Source: Muribaculaceae bacterium (GTDB lineage Bacteria > Bacteroidota > Bacteroidia > Bacteroidales > Muribaculaceae). From it: a stretch of DNA of 64,000 bases. The stretch spans positions 62,001 to 126,000 of the forward strand of contig JAFLTV010000001.1 in assembly GCA_022509105.1 (NCBI GenBank), in the 5' to 3' direction. Position numbers and translations under genes: made by a program. The notes under the pieces are model-generated. The model saw only the letters and a list, made by a program, of their open reading frames with translations. It was not told the DNA's origin and did not search any database. Every line of letters begins with the position of its first letter. Positions within the stretch are counted from its first letter, which is position 1. Positions 8,999 through 20,123 of this stretch are shown piece after piece.

Positions 8999-10923
8999 AT
9001 CTTGTCTCGCAGAGATTCTTCAATTTTATCAGTTAAATTAGCTGCCTGTTTTTTTCCGACTGTGGCATGCAATATGATTTTTTCTATCTCATGGGCATTT
9101 ATTATTGCTGCTATCTGATCATGATCTGCTCCCGGACCGATAATCAGGTATTTTTTTATTCCGGGGTCTGCAAATAGATTTTTTATTGCACTATCCTTTA
9201 TAATGCAATCAACAGCTAAAATCTGCCATTCATTATTCAAACTTGTAGATACACTGTTTCGAGGGAAGGAGAGGTTGCGGGTCTCATTTGAGTTATATAA
9301 GGTCGCCTCTATAGCAGAGAAGTTATGATTGAATTTAATGACATGTTCCGCGTCTGTTTCTTCTCCGGCCATAGCAATCATGCTGCTTCCAAAACAAAAG
9401 ATGCTTATAAATATCAAAATTTGTTTCTGTCTCTTGGTTTTCAAATACAACATTATCCCGATTGTTAGCACGGCAGTTAACCATAATAAAACTGAAAATT
9501 CATCCATATTTATCTTTAAAACAGATTGACCGTTAGAAGAAAGAAGGCCGGCCAGATTCATAAATTTATCATAATAAAAATCAAGACTGTTTGATAGAAG
9601 AGTGGAATCGAGACCTATGCCAAGTAATATAATATATAGCATGGCTCCTCCTACAAAAAATGGAAGCGTGGGTAGTAAAATTATATTGGCCGGCAGAAAT
9701 AATAAAGGCACATTCTTGAAATAATAAGCCATTAAGACCCAAGTGCTGAATGTTGTCACAATGGTTATTATTATCAAGCTTATAAAGGCAAACATCCTAT
9801 GATGGGAATGTCGGTCGACAGGGTTTAATTTTTCGGTAAATATCAATATGGATGCGACCGCAATAAAACTCAACTGAAAACCGATGTTCCATAACGCACC
9901 GGGAGACAGCAACAGAATAATAAAGGCCGCGGCAAGCAAGGAATTCATCGATGATTTTTTCCTTTGCAAAACAAAGGCCATAACCATCATTGAAGCCATT
10001 ATGGCAGCTCTGATTGTTGACGGCGCGCAACCTGTCAGCAATACATAAATCCAAATAAGACAAATCGCGATTATTTTACCTGCCTTATGATGGCCTGCTA
10101 ATGATAAAGGAAAAAACAGGATTAAAAGGATAGAGAGGATTATCCCTACATGAAGGCCGCTCACTGCTAATATATGAGCCATTCCGGCCGACGATAAAGT
10201 CTCTTTTGTTTCTGAAGATAAAAATGTTTTCTCCCCTAATAGAAGTGAAATTATAAAATTGGATGTTGAAGCGGAAAGTCGGGATTTTTCTATTTTGATG
10301 ATTAAATCTTCTCTAAATTTTTCGAAAATATTACTTATAGAATTTGTTTCACCTGTTTTCCTAATCTCTTCTCCCTTTAAATTAATCTTATAATAAATAC
10401 CTTCCCGCTTCATTCTTTCTGCATAGTTTTTCCATCTTTTCGAATCTGAACGAAACGGCAGGACTTCCCCTTTAAAATTTATAATATCTCCGCTTTTCCC
10501 TAAGTAACCGTCTGTTTGCAATAGAATACCAAGGTTTTTAAACCCGATTTCTTTTCCTGTGTTATTTGAAATCTTTTTTATTTTTACCTTAATTCGGTCG
10601 CTTGATGTTAGATTTTGAATTTCTTCAATCTCCCCTATATAATATAATTGTTTTTCAGTTATTTCTTCTTCAGTTTTCATCCTGAAATTTAATTCATAAT
10701 TCCACGATCCTAAAAAGGCAAATAAAAAGAGAATCCATACAATATGATATCTTTTAAATTTAGAAGCCTTAACCGGATTTCTTGAAATAATATGAATAAT
10801 AAGCCAGATTGCAATGGATAGTCCAAGACAAATTAGCGGGAAGCCATATCCGGGGAGCAGTTCGCTGCCAAGATAAATCCCTGAGATAAGACCAAGAAGA
10901 GGAAAAAGAAATGTTAGTTTCAT
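8956..10923 (-). CDS. ComEC/Rec2-family competence channel protein
   Basis: Multi-TM protein with LLLGEKTFLSSETKETLSSAGMAHILAVSGLHVGII. No recognisable C-terminal metallo-beta-lactamase motif. Confidence 0.88.
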   Translation of the reverse strand: MKLTFLFPLLGLISGIYLGSELLPGYGFPLICLGLSIAIWLIIHIISRNPVKASKFKRYHIVWILFLFAFLGSWNYELNFRMKTEEEITEKQLYYIGEIEEIQNLTSSDRIKVKIKKISNNTGKEIGFKNLGILLQTDGYLGKSGDIINFKGEVLPFRSDSKRWKNYAERMKREGIYYKINLKGEEIRKTGETNSISNIFEKFREDLIIKIEKSRLSASTSNFIISLLLGEKTFLSSETKETLSSAGMAHILAVSGLHVGIILSILLILFFPLSLAGHHKAGKIIAICLIWIYVLLTGCAPSTIRAAIMASMMVMAFVLQRKKSSMNSLLAAAFIILLLSPGALWNIGFQLSFIAVASILIFTEKLNPVDRHSHHRMFAFISLIIITIVTTFSTWVLMAYYFKNVPLLFLPANIILLPTLPFFVGGAMLYIILLGIGLDSTLLSNSLDFYYDKFMNLAGLLSSNGQSVLKINMDEFSVLLWLTAVLTIGIMLYLKTKRQKQILIFISIFCFGSSMIAMAGEETDAEHVIKFNHNFSAIEATLYNSNETRNLSFPRNSVSTSLNNEWQILAVDCIIKDSAIKNLFADPGIKKYLIIGPGADHDQIAAIINAHEIEKIILHATVGKKQAANLTDKIEESLRDKIYSLGEKGSLEVFL

Positions 10924-10938
10924 TTTCCTCTATTTAAA

Positions 10939-11682
10939 CTATTCGAAGTTCCATATTTCCCATGATCTTTCAGCCTGCAGCCGGAGCATTTCGAGTCCAT
11001 TTTTTATTGTTGCTCCCATTTCTTTCGCTCTTCTCAAGAATTCTGTTTCCTCCGGATTATATATCAGATCATAGCAAATATGTTTCGGAGTCAGAAACTG
11101 ATAGGGGATATCAGGAAAAAAATCTGTATCAGGAAACATTCCTACAGGAGTAGTGTTGACTATCAATAGATTTTCATCAATAGTCTTTTTATCCAAATCT
11201 TTATATGTGATTCTGTCGGGATCCGGGGTTCGGGAGACAAAGGTTGTCTTTATCCCAAGGTTTTTTAGAACATAATCCACGGCTTTGGAAGCGCCCCCTG
11301 TTCCCAAAATAAGAGCATCCTTAATATCCGGTCGAAGCAAGGGCAACAGTGATTGTCTAAATCCATAGACATCACTGTTGTAACCTTTAAGAATTATCTC
11401 TTCTTTTTCCCGGCTAATTTTAATCACATTTACGGCTTTTATTTTTCGGGTCTCTTCAGAAAGAGATGTCAAATAGGGGAGAACTTCCTCTTTATAAGGC
11501 ACCGTTACATTTAAACCTACCAAATCAGCGTTTTCTTTTATCAATCCGGGAAGATCTTGGATGGCAGTTAAGGGAAAAAGTTTATACTCTGCATCTATCT
11601 TTTCTTTCTTAAATTTTGAAGAAAAAAAATCTGCAGAATAGGAGTGTCCCAATTTTTTGCCTATTAAGCCGTAAAGCTTCAT
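10939..11682 (-). CDS. aroE: Shikimate dehydrogenase
   Basis: YGLIGKKLGHSYSADFF; NVTVPYKEEV; LGTGGASKAV. Confidence 0.95.
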   Translation of the reverse strand: MKLYGLIGKKLGHSYSADFFSSKFKKEKIDAEYKLFPLTAIQDLPGLIKENADLVGLNVTVPYKEEVLPYLTSLSEETRKIKAVNVIKISREKEEIILKGYNSDVYGFRQSLLPLLRPDIKDALILGTGGASKAVDYVLKNLGIKTTFVSRTPDPDRITYKDLDKKTIDENLLIVNTTPVGMFPDTDFFPDIPYQFLTPKHICYDLIYNPEETEFLRRAKEMGATIKNGLEMLRLQAERSWEIWNFE

Positions 11683-11707
11683 TTTAAAGAATTTATCTGT
11701 TATTCTT

Positions 11708-13699
11708 TTACCAAATCGTCACTCTTTCTTCCTCGGGCATAAACATATCGTCTCCTTCTTTGATATCAAAGGCTTCAAAAAAAGGCTTTATATTCTTCAA
11801 TGTGGCGTTCACTCTGTTTTTACCCAAGGAATGGGGGTCGGTTTTTGTCCTCACCAATTTCTCTTCATCGCGAATACTTCCGGCCCATACTCCTGCATAA
11901 GAAATGAAAAATCTTTGTAAAGGAGTTATTCCCTCCAAATCCTTTTTCTCATTTTCAACTAAACTATAAGCAGTCAGGGCTACATTCAAACCTCCTTGAT
12001 CGGCGATATTTTCTCCTAAAGTGAATCTGCCGTTAGCATTTACTCCGGGAGCGATTTCAATCTTGTCAAATTGATCCACAAGTTTATCGGCAAGCTTATT
12101 GAATCTTTCGGCATCCTCCGGAGCCCACCAATCGGTTAGATTTCCGTTTTTATCGAATTGTCTTCCCTGGTCGTCAAATCCATGGGTCATTTCATGACCT
12201 ATTACAACGCCTATTGCACCGTAATTTATAGCATCATCGGCTTTTAAATCAAAGTAAGGAGGTTGCAGGATACCGGCCGGAAAACAAATCTCATTCACAA
12301 TAGGGCTGTAATATGCATTCACAGTTTGTGGTGTCATGTGCCATTCTGTCTTGTCAACCGGCTTTGTGAGTTTCGAGTAATTGTCTTTGGTGAACCAGAC
12401 TGAAGCTTTCTGCACATTTTCTAAAAAAGACTCTTCCGGATCAATCTCAATCTCTGAATAATCTTTCCATTTATCGGGATAGCCGATCTTTACCGTCATA
12501 TCCTTCAATTTTTCCTGAGCCTTCTCTTTAGTTTCATCGCTCATCCATTCAGTTTCAGAAATGTGTTTGGAAAGGGATTTACGAAGGTTTTCCACAAGAT
12601 TAAGCATATAGTCTTTATTCTCCTGCGGGAAATATTTGGCAACATAAAGTTCTCCCACAGCTTCTCCAAACATTGAGCTTACGAGTCCCATCACTCTTTT
12701 CCATCTCGGCTGTTTTTCTTTCTGACCGCTCATCACTTTGCCAAACATTTCAAAATCGGCATCAATGAAGTCATCGCTCATAAGCCCCGTGGAATTTGAA
12801 ATTATACTATAAGTCAGATAATCCTCTATTTCCTGCGGAGTAAGACTGTCAAGGATATTTCCTATTTTTTTGAGGAATTCAACAGAAGTTACGTTCACCT
12901 TTTCGATCTTCGACAAATTAAGAGCTTCAAAATATTTTTCCCAATCCGCAACTTTAAATTCTTTCTGAAGCTCTTCGATATTATAGATGTTATGACGCAA
13001 AACAGGATTTCTGCGATCTTCTCTCGTCATCTTGATTTCAGCGATTCTTTTTTCAATAGACAAGACGGTGTCTTTCACTCTTTCAGCATCTTTCTCATCA
13101 TAACCGGCAAGCATCATTATTTTTTTTATATATTCTTCAAATGCTTTCAGGATCTTTTGATTTATTTCATTGTCTTCCAGGTAATAATCCCTGTCTCCCA
13201 ATGAAAGACCGGTTTCTCCTATATGAAGAATATTTACGTTGGAATCAGCAGGGTCAGGACCAACTCCGGAACTGAAAAAAGAATCATCTATTCCATAATG
13301 AAGCCAACCAAGCAGACTCTCCCTGTTGTTTCCTTTCAGCTTCTCTTTCAATTGCTCGAGGGTTTCTTTTAACGGGTTTGATTTCTCTTCATTCAAGCGT
13401 TTTTCATCCATGCCCATATTATAAAGGTCGCTTATCTTTTGGGCGATGCTTCCTTTTTCTTTAGCCTTAGGATCTGAAGATAGAGTCAATATAAGTTCCT
13501 GGAGCTGCTTTCTCGTGTTTTCTCTAAGCACGTCAAAAGTGCCATAGGAAGTGTATTCATCCGTCATAGGATTTTTTTCTATCCAGCCTCCACACGCATA
13601 TTCATAAAAATCCTTCTTCGGATCTATATTTTTATTTAGATTGGTTATATCTATTCCTTTTTTATCCATATTAAACATTTTTAATTCAATTTTAGTCAA
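11708..13699 (-). CDS. M13 family metallopeptidase (neprilysin/PepO-like)
   Basis: Zinc motif VIGHEMTHGFDDQGRQFD; ENIADQGGL; NAYYSPIVNEICFPAGILQPPYF. Confidence 0.95.
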   Translation of the reverse strand: MTKIELKMFNMDKKGIDITNLNKNIDPKKDFYEYACGGWIEKNPMTDEYTSYGTFDVLRENTRKQLQELILTLSSDPKAKEKGSIAQKISDLYNMGMDEKRLNEEKSNPLKETLEQLKEKLKGNNRESLLGWLHYGIDDSFFSSGVGPDPADSNVNILHIGETGLSLGDRDYYLEDNEINQKILKAFEEYIKKIMMLAGYDEKDAERVKDTVLSIEKRIAEIKMTREDRRNPVLRHNIYNIEELQKEFKVADWEKYFEALNLSKIEKVNVTSVEFLKKIGNILDSLTPQEIEDYLTYSIISNSTGLMSDDFIDADFEMFGKVMSGQKEKQPRWKRVMGLVSSMFGEAVGELYVAKYFPQENKDYMLNLVENLRKSLSKHISETEWMSDETKEKAQEKLKDMTVKIGYPDKWKDYSEIEIDPEESFLENVQKASVWFTKDNYSKLTKPVDKTEWHMTPQTVNAYYSPIVNEICFPAGILQPPYFDLKADDAINYGAIGVVIGHEMTHGFDDQGRQFDKNGNLTDWWAPEDAERFNKLADKLVDQFDKIEIAPGVNANGRFTLGENIADQGGLNVALTAYSLVENEKKDLEGITPLQRFFISYAGVWAGSIRDEEKLVRTKTDPHSLGKNRVNATLKNIKPFFEAFDIKEGDDMFMPEEERVTIW

Positions 13700-13737
13700 T
13701 TACATTTAGTAGAAATATAAAATTTATCTACTTGATT

Positions 13738-15669
13738 TTAAGAAGGGGATGATAGTAGATCCAATTCCATTTGAGCTTCTTCCCATTTTTCAGTTGTATC
13801 CTCCATCTCCTTTTTCTTGTCGGCATAGTTTTTTAGAAGCACTTCGTCTATCTCGCCTCGTGCCATTTTATCTTCCATCTCCGCAATTTCTGCTTCTAAT
13901 TTTTCAATCAGTCCTTCAATCTGAGCCACAGATTTTTCAGCTTTTCTTATTTTACGGTCTTTTTCCTTCTTTTCTGCATAACTCAATTGGGCTGCGGAAA
14001 TTTTTTTCTCCTCGTTTGATCCTTCAACTTTAGAAGGGCTTTTTGAGAGAGTGGAAATTTGGTCAGGATTCTTTTTACTAAGGTAATCATATATCCCTCC
14101 GATATATTCCCTCACCTTGCCGTCGGCAAATTCATAGACTCTGTCAACCAATCCATCTAAAAAATCTCGATCATGGCTAACAATTATGACCGTTCCTGTG
14201 AAATCTTTTATCGCTTTCTTCAGCACATCCTTAGTTCTCATGTCAAGATGATTGGTGGGTTCGTCAAGAATAAGGAAATTCACAGGTTCCAACAATAATT
14301 TAGCCATAGCAAGGCGTGTTTTCTCTCCCCCGGAAAGAACGCTGACTTTCTTATCTATATCATCTCCACGGAATAGAAAAGCAGCCAACAGATCTTTTAA
14401 TCTTGTGCGGATATCACCTGTGGCTACATAATCCAACGTGTCGAAGACCGTTTTATTAGTTTCAAGCTTTTGAGCCTGATTCTGGGCAAAATATCCCGGT
14501 TTTACGTTATGGCCGATTTTAAGGTCTCCGGTGTAAGGAATTTCAGCCATTATGCATTTCACCAATGTAGATTTTCCCTCCCCGTTACTTCCGACAAAAG
14601 CTATCTTTTCACCTCTTTTCAGAGTGAGGTTCACATTTGAAAACACTGTGTGCTCTCCGTATTTTTTTTCTACATCTTCTATGATAAGCGGGTAATCTCC
14701 CGATCTCTCTGCAGGAGGAAATTTGAATGAAACCGAAGAAGTGTCGTTGGCATCTATCTCAATGGGCACAATTTTCTCCAATTGTTTTATACGGCTTTGC
14801 ACCTGCACTGCTTTTGTTGCCTTATATCGGAATCTTTCGATAAATTCCTTTGTTTCCTCAATCAGTTTCTGCTGATTGTTGTATGCTTTCAGCTGTTGCT
14901 CGATTCTCTCCTGACGTAAGGCTGTAAAGGGTGAATAGCTAACTTGATAATCATAGATCTTGCCGCAAGAGATTTCCACAGTACGGTTTGTTACATTATC
15001 AAGAAATTTACGGTCGTGGCTCACCAACACTACAGCTCCGGAATTATTTATAAGAAACTTTTCAAGCCATTGGATCGAATTTATATCCAAATGATTGGTG
15101 GGCTCGTCTAAAAGGAGAAGGTCGGGTTTCTGCAGAAGGATTTTGGCAAGTTCTATCCTCATTCTCCAGCCACCGGAAAATTCGGAAGTAGGCCTTATGA
15201 AATCAGAGCGTTTGAAACCTAAACCCAATAGGGTCTTTTCAATTTCAGCATCAATATTCTCCGGAAATTTTAAAGAAATCAAATGTTGCAATTCATCTGC
15301 TTCTGTCAAGAGTTTCAAATAGTCTTCACTTTCATAATCAGTTCGCTTATCAATCTGCTCTCTTATTGATTGAAGCTTTTTCTCCATTTTATCTTTCTCT
15401 TCAAATGTCTTTTTTGTCTCTTCAAACACGTTTGTTTCGTCAGTGTGGTTCATTTCCTGAGGAAGATAACCTATTGTCATTTCTGAAGGAGAAGATACAT
15501 TCCCGGATGTGGGACTTTGAAATCCGGCAATTATTTTTAAAAGTGTTGATTTCCCGGCACCGTTTTTTCCGACCAAGGCCAGCCTGTCACTTTTATTAAT
15601 TGTGAAAGATATATTATCGAATAATGGTTTCGCTGAGAATTCTACTGAAAGATTATTTATACCGACCAT
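13738..15669 (-). CDS. ABC-F family ATPase
   Basis: Two ABC domains (GKNGAGKST, GSNGEGKST), LSGGEKTRLAMAKLLL, LDEPTNHLD twice, coiled-coil C-terminus. Confidence 0.95.
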   Translation of the reverse strand: MVGINNLSVEFSAKPLFDNISFTINKSDRLALVGKNGAGKSTLLKIIAGFQSPTSGNVSSPSEMTIGYLPQEMNHTDETNVFEETKKTFEEKDKMEKKLQSIREQIDKRTDYESEDYLKLLTEADELQHLISLKFPENIDAEIEKTLLGLGFKRSDFIRPTSEFSGGWRMRIELAKILLQKPDLLLLDEPTNHLDINSIQWLEKFLINNSGAVVLVSHDRKFLDNVTNRTVEISCGKIYDYQVSYSPFTALRQERIEQQLKAYNNQQKLIEETKEFIERFRYKATKAVQVQSRIKQLEKIVPIEIDANDTSSVSFKFPPAERSGDYPLIIEDVEKKYGEHTVFSNVNLTLKRGEKIAFVGSNGEGKSTLVKCIMAEIPYTGDLKIGHNVKPGYFAQNQAQKLETNKTVFDTLDYVATGDIRTRLKDLLAAFLFRGDDIDKKVSVLSGGEKTRLAMAKLLLEPVNFLILDEPTNHLDMRTKDVLKKAIKDFTGTVIIVSHDRDFLDGLVDRVYEFADGKVREYIGGIYDYLSKKNPDQISTLSKSPSKVEGSNEEKKISAAQLSYAEKKEKDRKIRKAEKSVAQIEGLIEKLEAEIAEMEDKMARGEIDEVLLKNYADKKKEMEDTTEKWEEAQMELDLLSSPS

Positions 15670-16001
15670 AAATCTGTAGTCTTTACAATACTTTTCAAAA
15701 TTACATAACTTTAATCATGTTTGTATATTTTTATTGTAATATTGGCCAATTTTACCTTATTATGATGCAATTTCATTATTTTTGCTCTATGAGTGAGGAA
15801 AATACAACTAAATAATTTATCTCATAACATTGTATAAGGGTAGATGTGCTAATGAAGATAAAGTCATTATTATGCAAGACGGGAAGTGGAATTCTTAAAG
15901 AAATAGTATTATCATATCCTAATAAATAGAAAAAACATAGGTAATTTTGCAAAAGAATAAAATGTAAACTTATCAAAGTTTATAAAAGCCAAAGAAAAGA
16001 T

Positions 16002-18272
16002 ATGTCAAAAGTAACGAAAGAAATGGCTCTCGAATATCATGAAGAGGGCAAACCGGGGAAAATAGAGATAGTTCCCACCAAACCATATTCTTCACAGAGG
16101 GATCTGGCTTTGGCATATTCTCCGGGAGTGGCTTTTCCTTGTCTGGAAATTGAAAAAAAACCTGAGGATGCCTATAGATACACCAACAAAGGAAATCTTA
16201 TTGGAGTCATAAGCAACGGGACTGCCGTTTTAGGTTTAGGAGACATAGGGGCTTTGGCCAGTAAACCGGTGATGGAAGGGAAGGCTCTTCTATTTAAAAT
16301 TTTTGCCGGTCTCGACGCTTTTGACATCGAGATAAATGAAAAGGATCCAGATAAGGTTATAGAAATAGTTAAAGCTATTTCCCCCACGTTCGGAGGTATA
16401 AATCTTGAAGACATAAAATCCCCCGAATGTTTCACAATAGAAAAAAGATTGAAAGAGGAGTGTGAAATTCCGATCATGCATGATGACCAGCATGGCACTG
16501 CAATAATCTCCGCGGCAGGTCTTTTGAATGCTCTCTTGATACAAGGTAAAAAAATTGAGGATATAAAGCTTGTAGTTAACGGAGCAGGGGCTGCTGCCAT
16601 AAGTTGCACTAAGCTTTATGTCGCTTTAGGAGTAAGAAAAGAGAACGTAGTGATGTGCGACTCAAAAGGTGTGATCAGATCCGATCGTGAACACCTTAAT
16701 GCTCAAAAACGTGAATTCGCCACGAATAGAGATGTACACACTTTGAAAGAGGCTCTTGTTGGAGCTGATGTGTTCCTCGGTTTAAGTGTGGCAGGAGTTG
16801 TAACCGCCGAAATGGTTAAATCAATGGCTCCCAAACCTATTGTTTTCGCACTCGCCAATCCAGATCCGGAAATAGCCTACGAGGAGGCTATTGAATCGCG
16901 TCCTGATGTTATAGTAGCCACAGGAAGAAGTGATTATCCAAATCAGATCAACAATGTTATAGGATTTCCATATATATTCCGTGGTGCACTTGATTGTGGG
17001 GCAACAGGAATAAATGAGGAAATGAAAATAGCAGCCGTGCATGCAATCGCAGACCTTGCCCGGCTCCCGGTTCCGGCAGTTGTGGATGAAGCCTACGGCC
17101 GTAATAATATAAAATTCGGCAGAGATTATATTCTTCCCAAACCGTTGGATCCACGGCTATTGACATCTGTTGCACCTGCAGTGGCTGAAGCTGCCGACAA
17201 ATCCGGCATTGCAAAACGACCCATTAAAGACTGGGAAGCCTATCAGGCTAAGTTGCTCAGCCTTATGGGAGACGACGGAAAGATGATGCGCCGTCTTGTA
17301 GAATTGGCAAAAGAAGATAACCGGAAAGTTGTGATTTGCGAAGGAAACATGGACAACATGCTTCGCGCAGCAGTTCATCTCCTTCACGACGGAGTGTGTC
17401 GCCCCGTTTTGCTTGGAAATGAGGAGATGATTGAAAAAAGAGCTAATCGTCTTGGACTTGAATTGGATGGCATTGAGATTATTAATCCGCGTCATGACAG
17501 AGAAGAAGTGACCCGCCATCGTTATGCTTCAATTTTAGCAGCTAAAAAATCAAGAGACGGATTTACTTATAACCTGGCTCTCGAAAAAATGTATGATCGT
17601 TCATATTTCGGTATGATGATGGTTGAAGCCGGGGATGCGGATGCTTGTCTGGTTTCCACATATTCTGCCGGAGAGTCTATAGCAGAAGATCTTGCCTCTA
17701 TCATCGGCCTTCAGGAAGGATATGATCATTTTGCAACAATGCATATTCTCAATACAAGAAAAGGCACCTATTATATTTCTGACACTGCTGTCAATCCTGA
17801 TGCCGACACCGAGGCCTTAGTTGATATCACCCGACTAAGCGATAAGGCGGTGAGATTTTTTGCAAACGAACCAGTTATCTCCATGTTGTCTTACAGCAAT
17901 TTCGGTTCTTCTAAAAAGGAAGAGGCAACTATGGTGGCCGATGCAGTCAAAATCCTACATGAATCTTATCCGGACATTTTGGTGGATGGAGAAATGCAAG
18001 TGGATTTCGCTCTCAACACTCATCTCAGGGATGAAAGATTTCCTTTCAATAAATTAAAAGGTAAAAAAGTCAACACTCTCATATTTCCGAATCTCACAGC
18101 AGCGAATGCCACATGGAAAATGCTGCTATGTATGGGCGTGGGTTCTATTATCGGGCCTATTCAGATAGGACTGAAAAAACCTGTCTATTTCATAAATGGA
18201 AATGCCACGGAAAGCGAGGTTTACGATATAGTTACTATTGCCGTTGTAGAAGCAGGCCTCAGAAGAAAGTAA
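16002..18272 (+). CDS. maeB: NADP-dependent malic enzyme with phosphotransacetylase-like C-terminal domain
   Basis: SQRDLALAYSPGVAFPC; MHDDQHGTAIISAAGLLNAL; C-terminal PTA-like region. Confidence 0.95.
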   Translation: MSKVTKEMALEYHEEGKPGKIEIVPTKPYSSQRDLALAYSPGVAFPCLEIEKKPEDAYRYTNKGNLIGVISNGTAVLGLGDIGALASKPVMEGKALLFKIFAGLDAFDIEINEKDPDKVIEIVKAISPTFGGINLEDIKSPECFTIEKRLKEECEIPIMHDDQHGTAIISAAGLLNALLIQGKKIEDIKLVVNGAGAAAISCTKLYVALGVRKENVVMCDSKGVIRSDREHLNAQKREFATNRDVHTLKEALVGADVFLGLSVAGVVTAEMVKSMAPKPIVFALANPDPEIAYEEAIESRPDVIVATGRSDYPNQINNVIGFPYIFRGALDCGATGINEEMKIAAVHAIADLARLPVPAVVDEAYGRNNIKFGRDYILPKPLDPRLLTSVAPAVAEAADKSGIAKRPIKDWEAYQAKLLSLMGDDGKMMRRLVELAKEDNRKVVICEGNMDNMLRAAVHLLHDGVCRPVLLGNEEMIEKRANRLGLELDGIEIINPRHDREEVTRHRYASILAAKKSRDGFTYNLALEKMYDRSYFGMMMVEAGDADACLVSTYSAGESIAEDLASIIGLQEGYDHFATMHILNTRKGTYYISDTAVNPDADTEALVDITRLSDKAVRFFANEPVISMLSYSNFGSSKKEEATMVADAVKILHESYPDILVDGEMQVDFALNTHLRDERFPFNKLKGKKVNTLIFPNLTAANATWKMLLCMGVGSIIGPIQIGLKKPVYFINGNATESEVYDIVTIAVVEAGLRRK

Positions 18273-18311
18273 TAACGTTTTAAAGGAATTTGCAATTATC
18301 ATAAATATTTT

Positions 18312-20111
18312 ATGCAACAGATTAGAAATGTAGCTATCATAGCTCATGTCGACCACGGTAAAACTACTTTGGTTGATAAAATGTTGTTAGCCGGTAATCT
18401 TTTTAGAGATAACCAGACCACCGGTGAGCTTATACTTGACAATAATGATCTTGAAAGAGAAAGAGGTATAACTATTCTTTCCAAAAATGTCTCTATAAAT
18501 TATAAAGACACGAAAATCAATATTATTGACACTCCGGGCCACGCAGATTTCGGCGGAGAGGTTGAGCGTGTCTTGAATATGGCCGATGGCTGTCTGCTTC
18601 TGGTGGATGCATTCGAGGGTCCGATGCCTCAAACTCGTTTTGTTTTGCAAAAGGCTATTAAGATGGGTCTGAAGCCTGTTGTAGTTATTAATAAAGTTGA
18701 CAAGCCGAACTGTCGTCCTGAAGAAGTCAATGAGATGGTCTTTGATCTTATGTTTAATCTTGGTGCTACTGAAGAACAGCTTGATTTCCCGACTATTTAT
18801 GGATCTGCCAAACAAAACTGGATGAGTTATGATCCTGCAGTCAAGACAAATGATATTTCTCCTGTGCTCGATGATATAATCAAATATATCCCGGCTCCTG
18901 AAGTGCTTGAAGGTGATCCACAGATGCTTATAACATCTCTTGACTATAGCAATTATGTGGGCCGAATAGCTATCGGAAGAGTGCATAGAGGGTCTCTTAA
19001 GGAGGGTATGGAAGTAGCCCTGTGTAAAAAAGACGGCAGTGTCTCAAAACAAAAAATCAAGGAGCTCCATACTTTTGAGGGAATGTCGCGTAAAAAAGTG
19101 AAGGAAGTGAAGAGTGGAGATATCTGTGCTATAGTCGGATTGGAAAATTTTGAAATCGGCGATACAGTTTCCGATCCTTTGAATCCGGAGCCTCTCCCAA
19201 GAATAGCCATCGATGAACCCACTATGTCAATGACATTCACTATTAATGATTCTCCTTTCTTTGGAAAGGATGGGAAATTTGTGACTTCCCGTCATATTGC
19301 CGAACGACTGGAAAGGGAGTTGGATAAAAATCTGGCTCTAAAAGTAACTAAAGGAGAAACTGAAGATAAATGGACAGTTTATGGCAGAGGTGTGCTTCAT
19401 CTTTCTATATTGATTGAAACCATGAGGAGAGAGGGTTATGAACTGCAGGTAGGTCAGCCCCAGGTTATCATAAAAGAGATCGATGGAGTGAAATGCGAGC
19501 CTGTTGAAACCTTGACTGTAAATGTGCCGGAGGAGTATAGTTCCAAAGTGGTTGACATGGTTACAAGACGCAAAGGGGAGATTGTGTCAATGGAAACTCA
19601 AAACGACAGAATAAATATAGAATTCGTTATCCCGTCTCGTGGAATTATCGGGTTGCGTAACAATATTCTTACAGCAACAGCCGGGGAAGCTATAATGGCC
19701 CACCGCTTTTTGGAATATCAACCTTGGAAAGGGGAGATTGAAAGAAGAACCAATGGTTCTCTAATCGCTATGGAAGCCGGCACTGCCTACGCCTATGCAA
19801 TAGATAAATTGCAAGACAGAGGAAGATTCTTCATTTTCCCGCAGGAAGAGGTATATGCAGGCCAAGTTGTGGGAGAGAATGCCAAGGAAGGAGATATCGT
19901 GGTTAATGTAACTAAATCCAAAAAATTAACCAACATGAGAGCTTCCGGTGCAGATGATAAAGCTAAGATTGTGCCTCCCGTTGTTTTTTCTTTGGAAGAA
20001 GCCTTAGAATATATCAAAGAGGATGAATATGTGGAGGTCACTCCCAATCATATCCGTTTGAGAAAGATTATTCTTGACGAAAACGAGCGTAAAAGAGCTA
20101 ACCGCTCATAA
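18312..20111 (+). CDS. typA: Translational GTPase TypA/BipA
   Basis: [58 protein letters not shown]. Confidence 0.97.
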   Translation: MQQIRNVAIIAHVDHGKTTLVDKMLLAGNLFRDNQTTGELILDNNDLERERGITILSKNVSINYKDTKINIIDTPGHADFGGEVERVLNMADGCLLLVDAFEGPMPQTRFVLQKAIKMGLKPVVVINKVDKPNCRPEEVNEMVFDLMFNLGATEEQLDFPTIYGSAKQNWMSYDPAVKTNDISPVLDDIIKYIPAPEVLEGDPQMLITSLDYSNYVGRIAIGRVHRGSLKEGMEVALCKKDGSVSKQKIKELHTFEGMSRKKVKEVKSGDICAIVGLENFEIGDTVSDPLNPEPLPRIAIDEPTMSMTFTINDSPFFGKDGKFVTSRHIAERLERELDKNLALKVTKGETEDKWTVYGRGVLHLSILIETMRREGYELQVGQPQVIIKEIDGVKCEPVETLTVNVPEEYSSKVVDMVTRRKGEIVSMETQNDRINIEFVIPSRGIIGLRNNILTATAGEAIMAHRFLEYQPWKGEIERRTNGSLIAMEAGTAYAYAIDKLQDRGRFFIFPQEEVYAGQVVGENAKEGDIVVNVTKSKKLTNMRASGADDKAKIVPPVVFSLEEALEYIKEDEYVEVTPNHIRLRKIILDENERKRANRS

Positions 20112-20123
20112 GTATTGTCTTTG

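Noticed and set aside
16172-16609. 145-aa antisense ORF in maeB
   Set aside because: Antisense shadow of a conserved enzyme.
18387-18986. 199-aa antisense ORF inside typA
   Set aside because: Lies wholly within a confident coding gene; no recognisable domain, no promoter.
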